Shown here in pieces: positions 15,274 to 23,820 of a DNA stretch of 26,685 nt. Every line of letters begins with the position of its first letter. The first letter of the stretch is position 1. The position numbers were made by a program, and so were the translations under genes. Source of the DNA: a virus. The notes below the pieces were generated by a model that ran no database searches, was not told where the DNA came from, and saw nothing but the letters and a program-made list of their open reading frames with translations. The stretch spans positions 1-26,685 of IMG/VR virus record IMGVR_UViG_3300032242_002177, one strand, 5' to 3'.

Positions 15274-17973
15274 ATGGCACATACACAACAAAGAAACTTT
15301 TGCGAAAGAGTTAAAGAGAAATATCCAGAATATTTCACAAATAAAAAAATTTTAGACATTGGTTCATTAGATATTAATGGTAGTAACCGCGATCTGTTCG
15401 TTAATTGTAACTATACTGGTATTGATATTGGTGAAGGTAAAAATGTAGATGTGGTTAGTGTAGGGCATCTATTTCAAGGTCCAGACAATTATTATGATAC
15501 AATTATTTCAACCGAAGTATTTGAGCATGACATGTTTTATCCTCTTACAATTCAAAATGTAATGAGAATGTTAAAACCTGGTGGTTTATTTCTTTTTACA
15601 TGTGCCGCACCTGGCAGACCAGAACATGGTACAAGAAGAACTGGTGCGTTTGATGCTCCATTATTATTAGGTATATCAGAAGAATGGGCTGATTATTATA
15701 AGAATTTAACACCAGATGATATTATTGTTGTCCCAGGCTTCAATGAAACATTTCCAGACGCATATTTTGAGATGAAAAATGAACATCCATATGATTTATA
15801 TTTTAGTGGTATTAAAAAAGAAGAAGAAAAAAATATTGTAAAATATAATCAATTTAATGAAGACGTTTTTATAATTGATTCTTGGCCTGATACAAAAGAA
15901 AAAGAAAAAGTTTTAGTAGAATTAATCAATAAAGTTAAAGTTTATGGGGCCCCTATTATTCTGTGTGGTCATTATCCAATTAAGCCAGAAATACAAAAAT
16001 TAGTTGATTATTACATATTTGATAAAAATAATGATATTCTTTTAGAAAAAGATTATACTGAATATGGTGTAAATAGTGATAGATGGACTGATATGGGTAA
16101 TGTCACATTAGTTAATAAAACTAAATTCCATCATGATTATGCTATTTGGCTCACAATGAAAAATGCATTTACATTAGCAAATCAATTAGGTAAGAAATAC
16201 ATACACTTTTTAGAGTACGATAATTTACCAGATGAGGTGCAATATCGACAAGCATTTATGGAGTACGTTAGAAATTGGGATGCTGTTATGTTTGAATATA
16301 CGGAAGGTTCAACAAAAGAAAATAATCCATATAGCGCCGCTTATGTCTTCTCAATTAAAACTAACGTGGCTTTAAAAATGATTTCTTTAATTAATTCAAA
16401 AAATGAGTATTTTAAAAACAAACCTGATAGCTGGCAATTAGAAAAACAACTTTATCAATCAATTAGAAAAGTTACGGATAGAATATTTGTAAGTAAGTAC
16501 ATCCCAAATGACAATGAATTAAACATATTTGCTGCTTGGAATAGAAATGGTATTTTAAAAGGTAATGCAAGATTTCAAACTTATTTAGGTGTTGATGATA
16601 AAAATAATTTATACATTCATTTCATATCCGGTTTCTCCGAAAAACCGGCAGACAAAGATTATTTAGTCGAAATAATTTATAATGGATCTACTAACTTTTT
16701 CACAATTAAAAAGGGTGAATTTCATTTAGGTATTTTAGGTCAATATCAACAATATCAAGAAGTGCAAGTACTATATCAGGGTATTGAAGTATTTTTGGAA
16801 AAATTAAATCAAAACGTCGTTGAGTTTAGAAGAAACAATAAAGTTAGTAGAAAAAATACTAATACTAATAGACGTGTAAATATTAATTTTATTGACGGTG
16901 CTTATGTTGAAATTTTAGAAGAAGGTGAATTTTTATATCACATTCAATTTATTAATAAAGATACAAACACAATTGAATATGAAACTAACATAAAAAGTAA
17001 TCATTGGTGTGCTGGCGCTAAAAAATATAAAATAAATTGGTTAATTAGAATTAATGGAATTGACAATGATTATTCTGAAGATTTTGAATATACCCCAAAA
17101 GGTAAAAGAGTCCTTATTGCTTATGAAACAAAATCTCTTGGGGATACTTTAGCTTTTTTCCCTTATGTAGATAAATTTAGAAAAGAGAATAATTGCGAAG
17201 TTATCGTATCAACATTTCATAATAATTTATTTAAAAATCAATACCCTAAAATAGAATTTGTTGAACCAGGATCAACAGTTCCAAATTTATATGCGCTTTA
17301 TAGATTAGGTTTATTTATGAGGGAAGATAATGGAAAAAAACAATATGATTATGACAAACATCCTGCAGATCCAAAATCATTGCCATTAATGAAACTTGCT
17401 TCAGATATTTTAGGATTTGAATATGAAGAAATCAAACCAAAATTAAAAAAATTAGGAAAATACAAAAGAAAAAGAATATGTATTGGAGTCCATTCAACTG
17501 CGCAAGCCAAGTATTGGAATAATCCAAATGGTTGGCAAGATGTGACTAATTATTTAATCTCTAAAGGATATGAAGTAAGAATATTATCAAAAGAAGAAGA
17601 TGGTTATATGGGTAATAAAAACCCAGTTGGGGCAACTCAACAACCACCAAGTGATTTAGAGGAAATAATTCGAACATTACAAGAATCAGAATTATTCATA
17701 GGAATTAGCAGTGGTTTAAGCTGGTTAGCTTGGGCGGCTAACATTCCAACAATCATCATATCGGGATTTACGGATGATAATTTAGAACCAAAAAACGGTG
17801 TATCAAGAGTAATAAATAAAAATGTTTGTACAAATTGTTGGGGTAGATTTGATTTCGATCCGGGTGATTGGAATTGGTGTCCTGATCATAAAGGTACCGA
17901 TAGACAGTTCGAGTGCTCCAAAAACATTTCATCGGATGATGTAATAAAAGAAATTGATAATATTTTGTTTTAA
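15274..17973 (+). CDS. Methyltransferase / GT-like / autotransporter-heptosyltransferase-like fusion
   Basis: An 899-residue three-part protein. Residues 1-190 are a class I methyltransferase (ILDIGSLDINGSN, then IISTEVFEHD and MRMLKPGGLFLF). Residues about 195-430 look like a GT-A-like domain with HFLEYDNLPD in place of a DXD. Residues about 533-899 closely follow bacterial autotransporter heptosyltransferases (TibC/Aah type). These features are VNINFIDGAYVEI, GKRVLIAYETKSLGDTLAFF, the GT9-like GISSGLSWLAWAANIPTI, and four cysteines (852, 855, 869, 881) in the pattern that binds iron in TibC. That family O-glycosylates serines in repeated beta-strands of adhesins. The gene lies just before the repeat-rich fibre gene, so the fibre may be the acceptor; this is inference. 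Confidence 0.8.
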   Translation: MAHTQQRNFCERVKEKYPEYFTNKKILDIGSLDINGSNRDLFVNCNYTGIDIGEGKNVDVVSVGHLFQGPDNYYDTIISTEVFEHDMFYPLTIQNVMRMLKPGGLFLFTCAAPGRPEHGTRRTGAFDAPLLLGISEEWADYYKNLTPDDIIVVPGFNETFPDAYFEMKNEHPYDLYFSGIKKEEEKNIVKYNQFNEDVFIIDSWPDTKEKEKVLVELINKVKVYGAPIILCGHYPIKPEIQKLVDYYIFDKNNDILLEKDYTEYGVNSDRWTDMGNVTLVNKTKFHHDYAIWLTMKNAFTLANQLGKKYIHFLEYDNLPDEVQYRQAFMEYVRNWDAVMFEYTEGSTKENNPYSAAYVFSIKTNVALKMISLINSKNEYFKNKPDSWQLEKQLYQSIRKVTDRIFVSKYIPNDNELNIFAAWNRNGILKGNARFQTYLGVDDKNNLYIHFISGFSEKPADKDYLVEIIYNGSTNFFTIKKGEFHLGILGQYQQYQEVQVLYQGIEVFLEKLNQNVVEFRRNNKVSRKNTNTNRRVNINFIDGAYVEILEEGEFLYHIQFINKDTNTIEYETNIKSNHWCAGAKKYKINWLIRINGIDNDYSEDFEYTPKGKRVLIAYETKSLGDTLAFFPYVDKFRKENNCEVIVSTFHNNLFKNQYPKIEFVEPGSTVPNLYALYRLGLFMREDNGKKQYDYDKHPADPKSLPLMKLASDILGFEYEEIKPKLKKLGKYKRKRICIGVHSTAQAKYWNNPNGWQDVTNYLISKGYEVRILSKEEDGYMGNKNPVGATQQPPSDLEEIIRTLQESELFIGISSGLSWLAWAANIPTIIISGFTDDNLEPKNGVSRVINKNVCTNCWGRFDFDPGDWNWCPDHKGTDRQFECSKNISSDDVIKEIDNILF

Positions 17974-17997
17974 TTTTTTTAGATCCAAATAGTAATG

Positions 17998-18028
17998 TCG
18001 TAGTAATTATGTAAGTATAATACTACGA
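17998..18028 (+). other. Hairpin just before the fibre start codon
   Basis: TCGTAGTA (17998-18005) pairs perfectly with TACTACGA (18021-18028). A further TTAT/ATAA pairing is possible after one bulged A, leaving the loop GTAAGT. Four bases separate the stem from the fibre ATG at 18033. No T-run follows on either strand, so it is not a standard terminator. It may be a translation control or RNA processing site. Confidence 0.45.
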
Positions 18029-18032
18029 AAAA

Positions 18033-20222
18033 ATGAATATATTTGACCCATTTATTACAGGATCGCTATCAGTTTCATCTTCCGCTAACATATCTGGAAG
18101 TTTAACTGTAGGCGGAAATTTAACAGTTAATGGAACCATGGGGTTACCATCAACTGGTTTAACGATTTCAGGATCAATAATACCACAAACAAACTTAGCG
18201 TTTGATCTTGGTTCGACATCAAATAGCTGGAGACACTTATATGTGGGTTCAGGCTCTATTTATATGAACGGAACTAAGATTATTGGATTGAACAATGACG
18301 GATCAATTCAATTAGGTACGTCCGTATTGCAAACTTCAGCAAGTTTGGCAACAATAGGATTGAGTGTCCCATCAGCAGGAACGGGTACAACAAGCAATAG
18401 TACAACGGTTGGTAACCAATCAATCACCGGTAGCCAATCTGTTACTGGAGCATTTGCTGTTTCTGGTTCCGCAAATATTGTAGGTCCAATTTCTGCAAGC
18501 ATATTCACAGGTTCATTTACAGGTTCTCTATTAGGTACAGCAACAACCGCATCTTTTGTTACCACAGCTCAAACAGCTTCATTTGTTGCAGGTGCCAATG
18601 TATCTGGAAACATTTCAGGTAATGCGGGTTCAGCAACAACAGTTGCAGGTTCAGGTGTAACAAGTAATATTACAGGAAACTCAACAAATATAACCGCATA
18701 TACAATTAACCAAAACCTTGGAACGGGAAATACCCCAACGTTTGCGGGTTTAACAATTCAAGGTAATTTAACGGCGCAACAATATATTGTAAGTTCCTCA
18801 GTAACTTATTTAACAGAAAGTTTTGCATCAGGTTCTCATAATTTTGGTGATAGCATCGATGATACACATAAATTTACTGGTAGTTTATTATTAACCGGCT
18901 CTGCAAGCATTGTCGGACCAATTTCAGCAAGCATATTCACAGGTTCATTTACAGGTTCATTACAGGGCAATATATCAGGTAATGCGGCAACTGTAACAAC
19001 AAATGCCAATTTAACCGGTAACGTTACATCAGTTGGTAATGCAACAACAATAGCAAATAACGTTGTAACAAACGCAATGCTATCAACTTCAGGCGTAACA
19101 ACAGTAGGTTCAACCGTATTAACATTAGGTTCAACAGCATCTTCAATAGCTGGTTTAACATCTTTAACCGCAACTGCACTAACTGGTTCATTACAAGGTA
19201 GTATATCAGGAAACGCAGCGACAGTAACAACAAATGCTAACCTAACTGGTAACGTAACATCAGTTGGTAATGCAACAACAATAGCAGCTGGGGTTGTAAC
19301 AAACGCAATGTTGGCAGGTTCAATTGCCGATAGTAATTTATTAACAATTAGTACGGCGGGTAAAGTAAGTAATTCAGCAACAACCGCAACATCAGCAAAT
19401 ACAGTTTCAGCAATTGTTGCGAGAGATGGAAGTGGTAACTTTAGTGCAGGTACAATTACAGCAACATTAACAGGTAATATATCAGGTAACGCCGCAACAG
19501 TAACAACAAACGCAAACTTAACAGGTGGTGTAACAAGCGTAGGCAATGCCGCAACGGTTGTAACAAACGCTAACTTAACAGGAGTGGTAACTAGTGTAGG
19601 TAATGCTACTTCTATAGCAAATGGTGCAATAAGTAACGCAATGTTGGCTAACTCATCATTCTATGTAGGTCAAACCTCAATTTCATTAGGTAGAGCATCA
19701 GCAAATCAGGGATTATTGGGTATTTCTGCAATAGATTATCAATCTACATCAAATATATCAATCGGTGGCAGTTCTTTAGGGGCCATATTTCCAAACCAAA
19801 TTATTGCCCAAAGTACTGTACAAATTGGTCAGGCGGGTGGATGGGGGCTTACAACTTCAACATTTGTAACTGGTTCAATAAACTGCTCTGGTTCAATAAC
19901 TGCAACAAATGATGTTATAGCTTATGGAACTTCTGATGAAAGATTAAAAACAAATGTATTGACAATATCAGGTTCTTTGGATATATTAAAACAAATTGGT
20001 GGTTATACATTTGACTGGATTGAAGTTCCAGATGTTCATCAGTTTAAAGGGCATGATATTGGTGTAATAGCACAAGAAATTGAAGCTGTTTTGCCAGAAC
20101 TTGTAACAACAAGAGAAAATGGATATAAAGCCGTTAAATACGAAAAATTAGTAGCTTTATTAATTGAAACAAATAAACAATTATTAGCAAGAGTTGAGGC
20201 TTTAGAAGCTAAAATAAACTAA
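18033..20222 (+). CDS. Tail-fibre-type protein with C-terminal S74 chaperone domain
   Basis: A 729-residue virion protein, very rich in Ser, Thr, Gly and Asn. It opens with ISGSLTVGGNLTVNGT strands and the block FDLGSTSNSWRHLYVGSGS known from marine phage fibres. A repetitive beta-rich shaft follows (about 150-540). Residues 634-729 are the intramolecular chaperone (peptidase S74) domain with the self-cleavage motif S634-D-E-R-L-K639, GHDIGVIAQEIEAVLPE, and a coiled-coil end with Leu and Ile heptads. Self-cleavage before S634 would release the last 96 residues after trimer folding. It would be the host-contact part of the particle. It is spaced 59 bases from the heptosyltransferase-like gene, and its many Ser/Thr residues are potential glycosylation sites. 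Confidence 0.9.
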   Translation: MNIFDPFITGSLSVSSSANISGSLTVGGNLTVNGTMGLPSTGLTISGSIIPQTNLAFDLGSTSNSWRHLYVGSGSIYMNGTKIIGLNNDGSIQLGTSVLQTSASLATIGLSVPSAGTGTTSNSTTVGNQSITGSQSVTGAFAVSGSANIVGPISASIFTGSFTGSLLGTATTASFVTTAQTASFVAGANVSGNISGNAGSATTVAGSGVTSNITGNSTNITAYTINQNLGTGNTPTFAGLTIQGNLTAQQYIVSSSVTYLTESFASGSHNFGDSIDDTHKFTGSLLLTGSASIVGPISASIFTGSFTGSLQGNISGNAATVTTNANLTGNVTSVGNATTIANNVVTNAMLSTSGVTTVGSTVLTLGSTASSIAGLTSLTATALTGSLQGSISGNAATVTTNANLTGNVTSVGNATTIAAGVVTNAMLAGSIADSNLLTISTAGKVSNSATTATSANTVSAIVARDGSGNFSAGTITATLTGNISGNAATVTTNANLTGGVTSVGNAATVVTNANLTGVVTSVGNATSIANGAISNAMLANSSFYVGQTSISLGRASANQGLLGISAIDYQSTSNISIGGSSLGAIFPNQIIAQSTVQIGQAGGWGLTTSTFVTGSINCSGSITATNDVIAYGTSDERLKTNVLTISGSLDILKQIGGYTFDWIEVPDVHQFKGHDIGVIAQEIEAVLPELVTTRENGYKAVKYEKLVALLIETNKQLLARVEALEAKIN
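18481..19648 (+). repeat. Repeats inside the fibre gene
   Basis: A unit reading roughly GNISGNAATVTTNANLTG plus NVTSVGNATTIA recurs at 18953-19083 and 19185-19310. A shorter version lies at 19471-19560 and a half unit at 19561-19648. A second pair, encoding GPISASIFTGSFTGSL, lies at 18481-18530 and 18913-18962. The bases differ mostly at third positions, so the protein sequence is being kept. Confidence 0.8.
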
Positions 20223-20232
20223 AAAGATTATA

Positions 20233-20270
20233 AAATACTCACTATATATTAAAAATTATGGTGAGTATTT
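20233..20270 (+). terminator. Hairpin after the fibre gene, possible terminator
   Basis: AAATACTCAC (20233-20242) pairs perfectly with GTGAGTATTT (20261-20270). Another few AT pairs extend into the 18-base loop. It starts 10 bases after the fibre stop and lies 22 bases before the next ATG. A clear U-tract is missing (ATAAAAAATA follows), so RNA processing or partial termination is as likely as full termination. Confidence 0.45.
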
Positions 20271-20292
20271 ATAAAAAATATAATATCAAATA

Positions 20293-20517
20293 ATGGCATT
20301 AGTTAGTAGAATACCATCAACAGGAAGCCAAATAAGTATGGGCAGGTTAGCACAAGCAATGGGGTTGGTTTCTTCAAGCGTCAAATTAAACGGAACACTT
20401 GGTGTTGCTCGTAGTAAATTATCTGGTTCAGCTGCTCAAAATACTAACATTGCGGCAAGCGGCACCACCCAGGAATCCTCAACTTTCGGTGGTATGTCTT
20501 CTTCATTTACTTATTAA
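20293..20517 (+). CDS. Small virion-type protein (74 aa)
   Basis: A 74-residue Ser/Gly/Thr-rich protein starting MALVSRIPSTGSQISMGRLAQ. Short modules of this kind (RIP-x-TG-x-ISM and a final FGGMSSSFTY) recall repeats in marine phage structural proteins, where a polar strand motif ends in an aromatic residue. It has no membrane segment or signal peptide. Its place directly after the fibre suggests a fibre-tip or fibre-attachment part. The assignment rests on composition, motif and position. Base use is richer in GC than in the enzyme genes, like the fibre gene. Confidence 0.6.
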   Translation: MALVSRIPSTGSQISMGRLAQAMGLVSSSVKLNGTLGVARSKLSGSAAQNTNIAASGTTQESSTFGGMSSSFTY

Positions 20518-20522
20518 TTTTG

Positions 20523-20553
20523 TTTTTTCAAATTTTTTAATTATATTATTCTT
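20523..20553 (+). promoter_or_regulatory. T-tract plus TATATTAT promoter-like element
   Basis: Between the small virion gene and the gene at 20554 lie a T-run (20523-20528), CAAATT, a T-run and TATATTAT at 20542-20549, then 4 bases to the ATG. AATT is 11 bases upstream of TATATTAT. This is the third copy of the arrangement seen before the genes at 2607 and 11888. Confidence 0.5.
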
Positions 20554-20997
20554 ATGGATCTAAGATATAAGAATCACCCATCAAAATATGAGTTATATTA
20601 TATTAAATGGAATGGGATAAACTTTGATAAGGAAAAACTTATAAAATTTATAAATCGTTTAAAATTAACTTATTTTTTATCTTTTATTCCTTCATTTAGA
20701 AGTGAATATAAAATATTAAAACAAATTTTATTATCTTACGATCAAACTCGAATTAGAGGATTATTACAAAACGACGAAACAATTACAAGAATTTGTTTAA
20801 TTGAGAAATGGGCAAGAATCGGTGCTATAGATATATTAACAACAAATGTTTTTTCAAGACCCACTTATATTGTAATAAGTAATTTTCCAACAAATGATTA
20901 TCAATTAATTATGAAAAGAATTGATGAACATATTAAAAAAAATAAAGAATTATCATATCAATCTGATGATATATCAAACGACATACCAGGATTATGA
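20554..20997 (+). CDS. Unrecognised phage protein (147 aa)
   Basis: I do not recognise this 147-residue protein. It is mixed alpha/beta by composition, begins MDLRYKNHPSKYELYYIKWNG, has a basic and aromatic-rich first half, and a central RPTYIVISNFPTNDYQL strand. It has no cysteines in a metal-binding pattern, no P-loop, no signal peptide and no membrane segment. Its stop overlaps the start of a glycosyltransferase gene by ATGA, so the two are translated together and may act together. A promoter-like element precedes it directly. The length and clean junctions support a real gene. Confidence 0.7.
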   Translation: MDLRYKNHPSKYELYYIKWNGINFDKEKLIKFINRLKLTYFLSFIPSFRSEYKILKQILLSYDQTRIRGLLQNDETITRICLIEKWARIGAIDILTTNVFSRPTYIVISNFPTNDYQLIMKRIDEHIKKNKELSYQSDDISNDIPGL

Positions 20998-21629
20998 CCA
21001 AATCATTTTATAATGCATCTATTTGGGATACAAAGCCAGTTAAACTTTCTATTTTAGTACCAACAAGAGATACTGTTCATTCTCATTTTGCATATTGTTT
21101 AGCACAATTACTTAGAACCACTTCCGAGATAAATATTGATACTTATTTATTTTTTGATTCAAGCACAATATTATTAAATCAAAGAGAAAAATTAATTGAA
21201 AAAGCAAAAGAAATTAATTCAGATTATGTTTTGTGGTTAGATAGCGATATGATGTTTCCTTCAACAACAGCATTACGTCTTTTAGCACATAATAAAGATA
21301 TTGTAGCCTGTAACTATATGAAAAGAACGAAAGATAATAAATCAGTTGCTTATACTAAATTGAATGATTGGGATAGCTGGTTACCCATACAAGGGCAAGA
21401 TGGTCTTGTAAAAGTAGAAGGAGTTGGAATGGGGTGTATGTTGATGAAAACAAGTTTATTCAATGATTTGCAGAAACCATATTTTGAATTTACATATAAA
21501 GAAGATTCAGAAGATTGGTTTGGTGAAGATTTTAATTTACAAAAAAAATTACGTGATTTAGGAAATGAAATTTTTATTGATACCACATTGAGTACAGAAA
21601 TAAAACATGTGGGAATTTATGCTTTTTAA
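20994..21629 (+). CDS. GT-A glycosyltransferase (phage GT2-like)
   Basis: A 211-residue glycosyltransferase. The N-terminal strand LSILVPTRDTVHSHFAYCL is the nucleotide-binding start. The DXD motif is D83-S-D85 in YVLWLDSDMMFP, followed by IVACNYMKR. The C-terminal part has GVGMGCMLMKTSLF and WFGEDFNLQKKLRDLG, the acceptor-side acidic motif, and a last strand with IKHVG. The order of motifs matches GT2-like or Anp1-like enzymes frequent in phages. It would transfer one sugar from a nucleotide donor in the cytoplasm. Its stop overlaps that of the minus-strand gene, tail to tail by 4 bases. Confidence 0.8.
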   Translation: MTKSFYNASIWDTKPVKLSILVPTRDTVHSHFAYCLAQLLRTTSEINIDTYLFFDSSTILLNQREKLIEKAKEINSDYVLWLDSDMMFPSTTALRLLAHNKDIVACNYMKRTKDNKSVAYTKLNDWDSWLPIQGQDGLVKVEGVGMGCMLMKTSLFNDLQKPYFEFTYKEDSEDWFGEDFNLQKKLRDLGNEIFIDTTLSTEIKHVGIYAF

Positions 21630-22732
21630 TTAATTTTTCTTTTAATATTAATTTTCATGTTCCCAGTTTCATAATCCCCCGGCTCATAGTGAGGTATTGA
21701 TATTCTTAACATTAATAATGTTTGTATGTCTTCATCTGTAAATGCTGCTTCCTCTATAATTTCAACATCAACATCATCTGTTAATATAAATTTACTTCTT
21801 AAATCATAATTAGTGTTTTTTTGTTCATTATTGATATAATCATTCGGGATTTCCCCTAAGTTAATTTTATCAAAAAACGGTTCATAAACACCTATTTTAG
21901 ATTTATTTCTTGTAATTAAACCCATTTTAAAAATTGGGTATTCAAATTTATCATCTTCCCAATATTTCATTTCACTAAATGAATGAATTGGTACCCCCCA
22001 CTTTCTTAAAAAATTTCTATTAGAATTAACCTCAATCATTTGTCTATTATTTTTCATCTCATCACTAAATCTTGATGTCTGAGAAACAAAATGATATGTG
22101 ATTGCTGAATCACATGTTTTCAAATCATATTCTTTTAATTTTGCACGTATTAGAAAATCATCATCTTCACAAAAACACGGAAAGAAGCTAAACCCATCAA
22201 ACAAACCCACATCTTCAAACATAGCTTTATATCCACTCATGAAGAATACGGCACCAGGATACAAATTATTTTTATCTTTCCACTGCTCAACATAATTATT
22301 AAAATTTATGTCATCAAAATTGAGAAAACCTGTTCCAAGATCTAATATAACCTTACCAGGACGCTTATGGCCGGCAAAAATAGGTGGTTCTATTGTTGTA
22401 TAGGATAAAACCATTTTAGGGGTTAAAAGTCGCTCTAATGCCTCTAAAAAGCCTTTCCCTATAACCATATCATTATGAATCAAAACTAATTTCTCAGTAT
22501 CAACAATTTTAATACCAGCATTGTAGTTATCTGAAAAAGAAATCCTATCATCATTATGAACATATGATAAATTTTCATCATCTAATGACTCTAACCATTC
22601 TTTTGTTCCGTCTGTTGATCCCCCGCTACTGATAACTAATCCAGCGTCAGGATAGATATCACGAAGTCTTCTATAACATTCTTTGGTTAAATGTAAATTA
22701 TTATAAACTGCAAGTACAAAACTAATATTCAT
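21626..22732 (-). CDS. GT2 family glycosyltransferase
   Basis: A 368-residue GT2 enzyme. MNISFVLAVYNNLHLTKEC starts the Rossmann-like part. SSGGSTDGTKEWL is the nucleotide-binding loop (DGS-TDGT type). SDNYNAGI and LVLIHNDMVIG hold the metal-site strand, with HND in the DXD place. FFPCFCEDDDFLIRAKLKEY supplies the catalytic-base acidic motif. The last 120 residues are an extra region, ending in a Lys-rich tail, that does not match the catalytic core. It is the last gene of a minus-strand group and overlaps its upstream neighbour by 11 bases. Sugar and acceptor are unknown. Confidence 0.85.
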   Translation of the reverse strand: MNISFVLAVYNNLHLTKECYRRLRDIYPDAGLVISSGGSTDGTKEWLESLDDENLSYVHNDDRISFSDNYNAGIKIVDTEKLVLIHNDMVIGKGFLEALERLLTPKMVLSYTTIEPPIFAGHKRPGKVILDLGTGFLNFDDINFNNYVEQWKDKNNLYPGAVFFMSGYKAMFEDVGLFDGFSFFPCFCEDDDFLIRAKLKEYDLKTCDSAITYHFVSQTSRFSDEMKNNRQMIEVNSNRNFLRKWGVPIHSFSEMKYWEDDKFEYPIFKMGLITRNKSKIGVYEPFFDKINLGEIPNDYINNEQKNTNYDLRSKFILTDDVDVEIIEEAAFTDEDIQTLLMLRISIPHYEPGDYETGNMKINIKRKIN

Positions 22733-23165
22733 TTTTATATTTTTCTATTTGATCACTGCAAATACCTATACATAAAGATACGTCATCTTCATTGATTTCA
22801 GGCATCACTGCGATACTATTTTTTATTGGTTGTTTTCCTGGATATACCCAAACATAACCTTTTGATGTCAATGTAAGTGTATCCTCCTCATGCCAAAACC
22901 AATGTAATCTTGCTTTTCTTACAAAATCTAATGATTCCACATTTTTACAATGTATCCACAAATTTTCATATCGATCAGCTAACCATTTATAATCTACCTC
23001 ATATTGTGGTTCATCGTGTCCTAAATAAATTTTACCATCCATAACCCTTATATCGATCTCCACATCATATCCTGCGCTTATTGCTTCATCTATATAAGCA
23101 GGGTTATTTTCCATATTTGGATTCTTACCATTTATATTTCCTCTATGTGATATAAAATATTGCAT
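22722..23165 (-). CDS. GDPD-like phosphodiesterase (short)
   Basis: A 147-residue protein with the glycerophosphodiester phosphodiesterase start FISHRGN (H7-R8-G9), then ENNPAYIDEAISAGYDVEIDIR and YLGHDEPQY, matching the metal-binding His, Glu and Asp positions. It is well below the 230-250 residues of full enzymes, but the order of motifs and the final ICSDQIE are those of a compact family found in sugar clusters. It may cut or form a phosphodiester in a polymer such as a phosphoglycan. It overlaps the next gene and starts 1 base after the previous one. Confidence 0.7.
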   Translation of the reverse strand: MQYFISHRGNINGKNPNMENNPAYIDEAISAGYDVEIDIRVMDGKIYLGHDEPQYEVDYKWLADRYENLWIHCKNVESLDFVRKARLHWFWHEEDTLTLTSKGYVWVYPGKQPIKNSIAVMPEINEDDVSLCIGICSDQIEKYKNEY

Positions 23166-23166
23166 A

Positions 23167-23820
23167 TTAATAATTTACGTTTTTAAGTGTATAGTTTAAA
23201 GTATCATCAATAACAAATTTAATATCAACACTATCTAAATATTTTTTAAATACATCCTCAGCATTTTTACTGTTATTTAATATTTCATCAGTGTAAAAGT
23301 CTTCATTTGGAACCGCCTTTTTCATTGTATCATGGTCACCATAAAAGAATATGTCGCTAGGTAATCCATTTATTGGCGATAACTTACCATATATAGTATT
23401 CTCTTCACAAGTTTTAAAATCAACAATTAAATCTAATATGTCAAATCTACTTCTAACTAAAATATCATATGTTTGATCTGGATATCCCAATGAATTATTT
23501 ATTTTTTTAAACATCAATAATGTATTCATTGCATTAACTGGAGTGTCAGTAAATTTTCTATCGAACTTTTCTAATTCAGGGTATGACTGTCTTCCCTCCA
23601 TATCAAAATTAAGTGGTCTATATAGATTAAACATGGATTCAACATCCACAGCTCTATCATTTTCTTTTTCACCAGCCCAAAATGTTACATTCTCACCACT
23701 CATAATCCATGTTGATATATAAAAATCAACATCGTTCGTTTCACGAAATTTTTGGTTAGGTGATGATATTATTTTATCATACTCTCTTGTATGTCCAGCT
23801 AAACAATATGCTATTTTCAT
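23167..23820 (-). CDS. Sugar-cluster protein, possibly WavE-like
   Basis: A 217-residue protein opening MKIAYCLAGHTREYD, with DVDFYISTWIMSG and YDILVRSRFDILD. The set of a start strand, a TW after the second strand, and an RSRFD with Asp after a strand resembles WavE-like (LPS synthesis) and related GT-like families. I cannot assign it firmly. SDIFFYGD later in the chain may hold a second acidic site. It lies between a GT2-like and a GDPD-like gene with almost no spacing, so it belongs to the same glycan path. Confidence 0.55.
   Translation of the reverse strand: MKIAYCLAGHTREYDKIISSPNQKFRETNDVDFYISTWIMSGENVTFWAGEKENDRAVDVESMFNLYRPLNFDMEGRQSYPELEKFDRKFTDTPVNAMNTLLMFKKINNSLGYPDQTYDILVRSRFDILDLIVDFKTCEENTIYGKLSPINGLPSDIFFYGDHDTMKKAVPNEDFYTDEILNNSKNAEDVFKKYLDSVDIKFVIDDTLNYTLKNVNY

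Noticed and set aside
18836-19546. Long minus-strand open frame of 236 codons inside the fibre gene.
   Set aside because: It is the antisense of the Thr/Ala/Val-rich repeats, is low in complexity and has no start signal. The plus-strand fibre is clearly the coding frame.
18953-19648. Possible CRISPR-like array.
   Set aside because: The repeats are in frame, vary at third positions and encode fibre strands; there are no unique spacers of equal length.
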